64,000 nt of DNA from Paratinospora sagittata (taxonomy: Eukaryota; Streptophyta; Magnoliopsida; Ranunculales; Menispermaceae): positions 9,760,668 through 9,824,667 of the forward strand of contig CM069598.1 of NCBI GenBank assembly GCA_035771175.1, written 5' to 3'. A program made the translations under genes and the position numbers. The notes beneath the pieces were generated by a model. The model had not been told where the DNA came from. It saw only the letters and a list, made by a program, of their open reading frames with translations, and ran no database searches. Below are positions 57,659 through 64,000 of the stretch, piece by piece. Each line of letters opens with the position of its first letter. The stretch's first letter is position 1.

Positions 57659-60435
57659 ATGGCTTACAGGTTCCAAGCAGCCTTTGATGTTTCTGTTCCA
57701 TCTCACCTGGAAACTCTTGATCATAAGAAGTATTGGTCACAAGCCATACGGCAAACTAGTGGCCCTCTTCCATTCAGATGCAAATTAGGAAATGGTTTTG
57801 CAATTTGTTCATCAGTTGTTGCCCAAAACTCTTCATCAGTACTCAGAGATCCACCTCTGTTGGGTGCTAATTATTATTGTAGTTCTTCAACGAGCACTAA
57901 TAAAATAGAAGAAAAAGAGCAGATTATTACAGGGAAGTTTGGGAAGTACGGAGGGAAGTATGTTCCAGAGACACTGATATCTTGTTTGGGCAAGCTGGAA
58001 GCTGAGTTCTACTCTACCATCAGAGATTCTGAATTTCAGGTTTGTTTTTCTCACATAAAAGCAGAGTCATTAACACATAAACTCAACCTTTTTCCAACAA
58101 AATTGGGTCGGCTACATGCATTTGTTCCCTCTCTACTCCCTTCTATTATGGGCTAAATCAACATTTAAATGGAAACGTCCTGCCCCTTCATGTAGTTTGA
58201 TTTAGTTGATTTGATAACGTTTTACGTTGACTACATCAACTATCAAACACAATCTTCTTCCTTTTTAAGGCTTGGGATGAGCTATAATATTTAAGTCAAC
58301 AACATATATATAAAGATGACAATATATATATATATTAGTGAATTGAAAAAAAAAATGAATTTAAACTGAAAGAAAAATTACTGTCCATTGAAAATTGACA
58401 ATTAATTTTGACTTTCTTATAAAAATGACCACTACTTTTTTCTTTTGCTCATATGACTTTTTACGGTAGGACTTGAAATTAAAACGGGTTTTATCAATTC
58501 CAGACCGAACTGGCGACAGCACTAAGGGACTATGTGGGAAGAGAGACACCGCTATACTTCGCCCAAAGACTCACAGATTACTACAAGAACGGCAAGGGGG
58601 AAGGGCCAGAACTGTACCTGAAGAGAGAAGACCTTAACCATGGAGGAGCCCATAAGATAAATAACGCTATTGCGCAAGCTATGCTTGCGAAGCGAATGGG
58701 AAGAAAGAGTGTCGTGGCTGCTACTGGAGCTGGGCAACATGGAGTTGCAACTGCTGCTGCATGTGCCAAGCTCTCCTTAGATTGCACCATCTTTATGGGC
58801 ACATTAGATATGGAAAAACAATCCTTTAATGTTTCTCAAATGAAGCTACTTGGGGCTCAGGTATATATATATAATTATGATCTTATATATTTTGAGAAAT
58901 GATATTCTAACTATTGATCTAACATTCTTGTTCTACACAATCATGTGTATAAATTTATCAGATTATCCCATAGCACGTGTTATATATACCATTCGAGCTA
59001 ATTTGATGAACACACAAGAAGCTAACAACGCCTAGCTTGATTTTTGTTTGTCTTGAATTTAGGTAAAATCTGTGGAAGGAAGCTTCAAAGATGCGACATC
59101 GGAAGCGTTTAGGCACTGGGTAGGGAGCTTAGAGACCAGATATTACTTGTCAGGCACAGTCGTAGGGCCTCACCCATGTCCAACCATGGTTAGAGAGTTT
59201 CAATCTGTGATTGGGAAGGAAACAAAGAAGCAAGCAATGGAGAAATGGGGTGGCAAACCAGATGTTCTAGTTGCTTGCGTAGGGAGTGGATCGAATGCCA
59301 TGGGATTGTTCCATGAGTTCTTGGGAGATGAAGATGTGAGGTTGATAGGTGTTGAAGCTGCCGGATTTGGGCTTGAAACAGGAAAACACTCAGCTACTCT
59401 TGCTAGAGGAGATGTCGGAGTTTATCATGGAGCCATGAGTTACCTATTGCAAGATGAAGAAGGGCAAATACTCTGGCCGCACTCCGTTGGTGTTGGGTAA
59501 GTGAAAATATAATTACAAATCTAATTACATGTGTGAAACAAATTTTATAGACGTCAAGAATGTTAAAACGTGCAGCCTCATCCTAAGCGTGGACTCAACG
59601 TAAAGAAGATAGAAGAAAACACAAATATAACAGGGAATTCATAAACTTTTTATAAAATCAATGCTTTAATACCTTATTTGAAAACACCGAATATAAAAAT
59701 TATAACTGATAAATGGAGGCTCAACAATGCATATCAAACTATATATCAAGTACAACTTTTTTGATTCACACATAATGTAAAAGAATATCTTACTGCTTTT
59801 AAAAATGGTGTAACCAATTTAAGTGTGCTGGTTTAGTTTTCTCTTACATTGAATGCATAAGAGTGGGTAATAATACACTTCAATTTTTGAATTTACGTAC
59901 AGATTGGAGTACCCAGCAGTTGGACCAGAACTGAGCTTTCTGAAGGACACACAACGTGCTGAGTTCTACAGTGTCACAGACGAAGAGGCTTTGGAAGGTA
60001 ATTTTTGAATCATGGAGACGTTGGGCTAACGCTTGAAACCGATGCCGGCACCCCCCAACATCCGAAGGACGCTAGGGCGCCAACGTCGGTTCCCACAGTT
60101 GGCACCAGTATCCCTCAAGATTTATTTTTTATTAAAAGGATCTTCAAGAAGATTATTAGTAATATTGTTTCAAGATTTTAAATTAATTTATATAGTTATT
60201 ATAACTCTGACAGAATTAAACATATGATAATCAATATTTGTTGAATTTTGCAGCATACCATAGGCTCTGTAGATTAGAAGGCATTATTCCAGCATTGGAG
60301 GCCTCTCATGCATTGGCAATTCTGGACAAGCTTTGCCCTACTTTGCCTAATGGAACAAAGGTGGCTGTTAATTGTAGTGGACGGGGAGACAAGGATGCTG
60401 AAAGAGCTATCAGATACAAAACTGCAAGCTTTTAA
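57659..60435 (+). CDS. tryptophan synthase beta subunit-like protein with altered active site
   Basis: Five exons (57659-58039, 58504-58860, 59063-59496, 59903-59997, 60254-60435), all GT-AG and in frame, give 482 aa. The family joins indole and L-serine on pyridoxal phosphate to make tryptophan, usually in plastids with an alpha subunit. Kept: [12 protein letters not shown] (about 93-104), PLP lysine K178 in GAHKINN, GAGQH (202-206), EGIIPALE, and S464-GRGDKD at the cofactor nitrogen. Changed: Ala200 stands where the catalytic Glu (Salmonella beta-Glu109, AETGAGQH) is expected; GGGSNA is GSGSNA (320-325); the loop Asp of GLDYP is E393; VGPEH is VGPEL; HTGAHK is HGGAHK; and three residues are missing before F254-KDATSEA. 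The first ~88 residues are Ser-rich and transit-peptide-like but not textbook. I chose the ATG at 57659, because the frame further upstream has no other ATG. It is intact, so probably expressed, but ordinary tryptophan synthesis is doubtful. Confidence 0.93.
60030..60110. repeat. GC-rich foldback in intron 4 of the TSB-like gene
   Basis: AACCGATGCCGGCACC and, about 30 bp on, GGCGCCAACGTCGGTT are imperfect inverted repeats (12 of 16 or better). This GC-rich patch stands out from the AT-rich intron and may be the end of an inserted element. Confidence 0.5.
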
Positions 60436-60902
60436 GTTAAACCAGTGAAACCATGAACAACCTATTAATTAATTGATTAGAACTACTCCGATTGGATGCA
60501 TATATGCACAGTTTAATTTTAGAAGCAAAACATTCCAAGGTCATCTTATTACATTGTAGTCAAGAATCTTATTAAAATAAAGAACACAGTGTTTGATCAT
60601 CAGGCGCTCAAACACCAGACTGATTGTATGTAATATTATGTATGCAACAATAAATGTTGGGTTCGTTTATATTTCAAATAGTACCCATATTACTTTTAGC
60701 TTAATTACATTAAAGATTAATTATTTAAATACTGTCAAGTTTTACTTTAAAAAATTTCAGTATTAATGAGAATAAGAATTTATATTCAATGTGATATACT
60801 TTTTTATATGTAAAGTGAACTATTATTTCATTTCCCACGTATTAAATACAATTGGTAAGCCGGGCATTAAAGACAAACGTGTTGAAACTTTAGATGAATC
60901 TG

Positions 60903-60933
<31 letters not shown>

Positions 60934-61220
60934 GTGTTCAAATCTTCTTTTTCCAAGAAAACGACTATTGGGAAATATAGACCCTAGACCGTGACATGGA
61001 TATTATTAATCCTTGCTCTGGGAATTGACACAACATGGGAAAGAAACACCGGCCACCTCTTATTCAATTTAAGTATTAATGTTACGTTGACTTAGCTAAA
61101 AAAAACAATAGTGCATATTGCATCATCTTACATTTTCAAATTTTCATTGAATTATATCTCAATGCAAAATTCATTTAACTTTAACGAAACGTAAATTTAA
61201 TGTTTTACTACTATATTTTA
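60436..61220. other. 3' flank of the TSB-like gene
   Basis: Contains candidate polyadenylation words (AATAAA-like near 60646) and a poly-A tract of about 30 at 60903-60932. No gene. The open frame at 60791-60994 runs through the poly-A and is spurious. Confidence 0.5.
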
Positions 61221-61311
61221 TTAATATTACCTTTAAAAGTTATTGAATTATCTCAAATAATATAAAATGTGTGATTCGAGACAATTTAATAACTTTTTAG
61301 AGCAATATTAA
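61221..61311. mobile_element. foldback family copy 4
   Basis: Left arm ATTAATATTACCTTTAAAAG...TTGAATTATCTCAAAT and the reverse complement of the right arm ATTAATATTGCTCTAAAAAG...TTAAATTGTCTCGAATCA pair over about 40 bp. It shares TGATTCGAGACAATTTAATA with the copies at 7622 and 21389. Confidence 0.65.
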
Positions 61312-61479
61312 TAAAATGTGTTTAAAATATATGTTTTTAAAATATTTTTTAATTTATAATTAGTGTCGAATGTTAAATATGTATGAATTGAAATATTTTT
61401 TTTTTCAAGGTGAAGGAGAAAGATTTTGCTTCACAGAACATATAAGTGTGAATCAATCTTTAACTATTATTAGTAAGGA

Positions 61480-61920
61480 TATTTACGGATTGGGTTGGTT
61501 TGAATTATGGCCAAATATCAATCCCACTCAATTAAGTGGATTAACAAAATTTCAATCAAGCCTAATAATTTCGAATTGATTTAGGTCGAATTAGTTTATT
61601 AATTCAATGTACAAATTATAAAATTGTATGATCTATTCAATTTTTGAATTCTAAATGCTAATTTATAAAATTATTTTTAAGTCAAATAAGACTATTATAA
61701 TACTTATCAAAGCTAATTTCTTTCATATTATTTTCGTTATAATATTTTGAATAACTCAATTATAATAAATAACTATAGTAAAAATGATAAATATGAAGTA
61801 ATAATTTTTATCTAATTCGGCACGGATTAGTTAGGTTATTTTTTATAAAACCTTAATCCAACCCATTCAACCATATTACAAATATTTAAACCTAACCCAC
61901 TTCGACATAACCCAACCTAT
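61480..61920. mobile_element. possible hAT-type MITE
   Basis: The left side reads GATTGGGTTGGTTTGAATTA and the right side ends in AACCCACTTCGACATAACCC, giving inverted GGGTTGG / CCAACCC words with an AT-rich core. Boundaries and target duplication are not certain. A (GGTC)n run follows at 61930-61947. Confidence 0.35.
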
Positions 61921-62119
61921 AAAGTTAAGGTCGGTCGGTCGGTCGGTAGTTCCGTGGCAATGGTGATGGGAGAGTAACCGCATTTATCATTATTTTTTAA
62001 AAGACGAATGTTTTAAAATTGATTAAATTGTAAATTTGAATTAAAAACCAAATGAAATTGTTCATGAGCAATTATATGAGTTACAAGGGACAGTTATATA
62101 TAATGCATCGTGTATATAT

Positions 62120-62760
62120 TAGGCATGATAATAAATTGGTTCAAACTATAAAATTGAATCGAACCAATATATTTGATTTAACTTTTTAATAAGTTGAATT
62201 TAATTTAGATTTGAAAAAATATACCAATAAGTTTAGTTCGAATTACGATTTAAGACTTTAAAAATCGATCTAAACGAAATTAAATTGATTTTAAAATTAA
62301 AACTATTATATTTATTTTTACTGTTATGATATTTTTATAATATAAACATTCTTATTAAAAAATTATATAATCATTTTTATATAGTAAAGATAATTTCTAA
62401 GTTTTTTAAATATACATTAAAAAAGTTAAAATTACCTTATAAGATAATTTTTAAGTTTTTTTTAACTTTTTTAATGCATATTTTAAAAACTTAAAAATTA
62501 TCTTTACTATATAAAAATAATTATATAATTTTTTAATATATATATATATATATATATAATTATAATTATTTTAATTTATTTAATGTATGTACATATAAAA
62601 TTTTAAATCAATCAACTCAAATCGAATCAAATTGATTATGTTAGGTTCCGTTTGATTTAATTTAATAATTTAAAATAAATCTATTAAACTAAATAAAATC
62701 AAAATAAATTATATTTAGTTTCATTTAAATTTAAACGCGATCTAAACTGAATTGGCAACC
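62120..62760 (+). mobile_element. hAT-type MITE family M1, second copy
   Basis: Begins TAGGCATGATAATAAATTGG and continues collinear with the reverse complement of 14201-14658 (ATTGAATCGAACC, TTTAAAAATCGATCTAAAC, AAAATTAAAACTATTA, TTATTAAAAAATTATATAA). It is longer because of an internal inverted duplication at 62353-62537. AT-rich flanks (TATATAT / ATATATT) may be the target duplication. Confidence 0.65.
62353..62537. repeat. long palindrome inside the M1 copy
   Basis: Arms of about 75 bp: ATTAAAAAATTATATAATCA...AAAGATAATTTCTAAG...TTAAAAAAGTTAAAA against TTTTAACTTTTTTAATG...AAAATTATCTTTACTATAT...AATTTTTTAAT. The loop is about 30 bp. This inverted duplication is absent from the M1 copy at 14201. 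Confidence 0.75.
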
Positions 62761-63044
62761 ATATATTTTCGCACTTCATTTTCCTACTTTCTTGTGGGGC
62801 CATGGGGGTTTAGGTAACTCTGGTTCAATATGCAATGGAGCAGTTGAAATTAACTTTTTGTAATGACTAGTGACGGGCCCAAATAAATGTCACATGGTTC
62901 ATAATTTTGCCACGTGTTGCATCATGAGACGCTCCACAAGTCCAGTGTGGATCACCGTTACTCTTATAAAATTTGCTTTTTAATTTAAAGATTTGAGTTA
63001 CAATTAAAGAGTGTTCTTTAAGAAACATTAACAGCACTAGGTTG

Positions 63045-63098
63045 CAGCAACTTATTCTCATAGTTACTTTAAGCAACTTATTCTCATAGTTACTTTAA
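63045..63098. repeat. 26 bp tandem duplication
   Basis: AGCAACTTATTCTCATAGTT followed by ACTTTA occurs twice in direct succession. Confidence 0.85.
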
Positions 63099-63104
63099 TC
63101 TTTT

Positions 63105-64000
63105 TTTTATACATAAGCAATTAAAATATATAATACAATACAATACAATGTAATATAATGATATGATTAAAAAAAATTATTATTGTCAATGGTTAACAGA
63201 TTCAATAATTAATTTATTATAATTTGATCGTTTTTTATTTTATTTTTTCATCCCTTAAACAACATAAAACATAGTAATAGAATATTAAAAAAATAAAACC
63301 ACTTTTTTTTGTTATTTTAAATTTATTTTCTTCCCAATCGTCTTCTTTTATTTCATCAATTATAAATATATAAGCAAATAATATATATATAATATAATAT
63401 AATGATATGGCTAAAAAAAAACTATTATTGCAAAAAAATGCTTTAAAGAAAAATTATTATAGTAGGTCATTCACAACATACCAAATTAATATATTAACAA
63501 AAAAAATTACATTACTTTAATCAACATATCACGATACAAAGTAACGATGAAAATAAGCGGAGCTGCAAACTAGTTCTATACATAATAACAGACTATTGTG
63601 ACCCAATATAATAAGTTTTCTTTAAAGCGTTTTTAAGGCATATCAATATATTATATATTATTCTATTTTATTTTCTGATATATTATATTATATTATATTA
63701 CATATATTAATTGTTTATATATCTATAATTAATGGAAGAGAAGAGAGGATTGATAAGATGATGAATTTTAAAAACAAAAATATGTGATTTTATTTTTTAA
63801 ATATTTTATCATCATGTTTCATGTTGTTTAGGGACAAAAAATAAAACAAAAAATAAACAAATTTCAATAAACTAATATAATAGTTTTCTTTTAGTCCTAT
63901 CATTATTTTATATTACATTATATTATATTATATTATATTATATTGTATTGTATTATATATCTATAATTGTTTATATATCTGATGAAAGAGAAAAAGAAGA
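63105..64000. repeat. large inverted repeat, cut by the window edge
   Basis: The left arm (about 63105-63430) and the reverse complement of the right arm (about 63640-64000) share, in order, TATAATACAATACAAT, TAATATAATGATA, TTTATTTTATTTTTTCATCC-like words, CTTAAACAACATAAAACAT and TAATATAATATAATGATATG-like words. The interior (63430-63640) is not coding. Each arm also holds two direct copies of an AATATAATGATATG module. It looks like a foldback transposon or an inverted duplication of one. Confidence 0.55.

Noticed and set aside
60791..60994. 67 aa frame downstream of the TSB-like gene
   Set aside because: It crosses a 30 nt poly-A (Lys run) and has no support.
61930..61947. (GGTC)n as a telomere-like or centromere-like repeat
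   Set aside because: Only about five units and not the plant telomere unit; an ordinary microsatellite.
1..64000. CRISPR arrays, bacterial operons, riboswitches or phage genes
   Set aside because: The window is eukaryotic plant DNA with spliced genes; no regularly spaced repeats or prokaryotic signals were seen.

Overview
This is a 64 kb piece of AT-rich nuclear DNA from a flowering plant, most likely a eudicot. The evidence is plant-only gene families (HD-ZIP class IV, VUP1-like), GT-AG introns, and many plant transposons, SINEs and (AT)n microsatellites. I cannot name the species. There are no bacterial features, CRISPR arrays, rRNA genes or bona fide tRNA genes.

Three intact protein-coding genes stand out. 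(1) A VUP1-like gene (VASCULAR-RELATED UNKNOWN PROTEIN family) lies on the minus strand at 1889-2730, with three exons and 193 aa. (2) An HD-ZIP class IV homeodomain-START transcription factor, closest by eye to HDG2 of the ATML1/PDF2 clade, lies on the plus strand at 33193-37380, with ten coding exons and 732 aa. Two L1-box motifs sit upstream, and there is a probable 3'UTR intron and hairpin. (3) A tryptophan synthase beta-like gene lies on the plus strand at 57659-60435, with five exons and 482 aa. It is structurally intact, but the universally conserved catalytic glutamate is an alanine. A second VUP1-like copy (about 13873-15174, minus) is a decaying tandem duplicate with a transposon in exon 2, a lost splice acceptor and a frameshifted third exon.

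The rest is mobile and repetitive DNA. Region by region: 0-7 kb holds VUP1-like copy 1 and its upstream region, with a 1.1 kb block whose inverted copy lies next to the TSB-like gene at 55.5-57.3 kb. 7-12.4 kb holds a hAT-like relic with a nested foldback element, a 2.85 kb solo LTR with a perfect 5 bp target-site duplication, and SINEs. 13-17.4 kb holds the decayed VUP1-like copy. 19.6-20.1 kb holds a PIF/Harbinger-type MITE. 23.9-28.3 kb holds a truncated, broken Ty3/gypsy element with one LTR. 30-38 kb holds a SINE with clear TSD and then the HDG2-like locus. 41.5-45 kb holds a ZMYM-type hAT transposase relic with a smaller hAT-type MITE nested in it (8-9 bp TSD). 45.5-48.9 kb holds a gypsy reverse transcriptase relic and a second solo LTR. 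50-52 kb holds a second hAT relic. 55.5-60.4 kb holds the inverted block and the TSB-like gene. 61-64 kb holds MITEs and large inverted repeats.

The genes form no operon or cluster. The points of most biological interest are the catalytically altered TSB-like protein, the VUP1-like tandem pair with one copy decaying, the possible self-regulatory signals around the HDG2-like gene, a dispersed family of short palindromic elements, and a shared module (terminal TGACGTCA plus candidate splice sites) in LTRs of different gypsy families.
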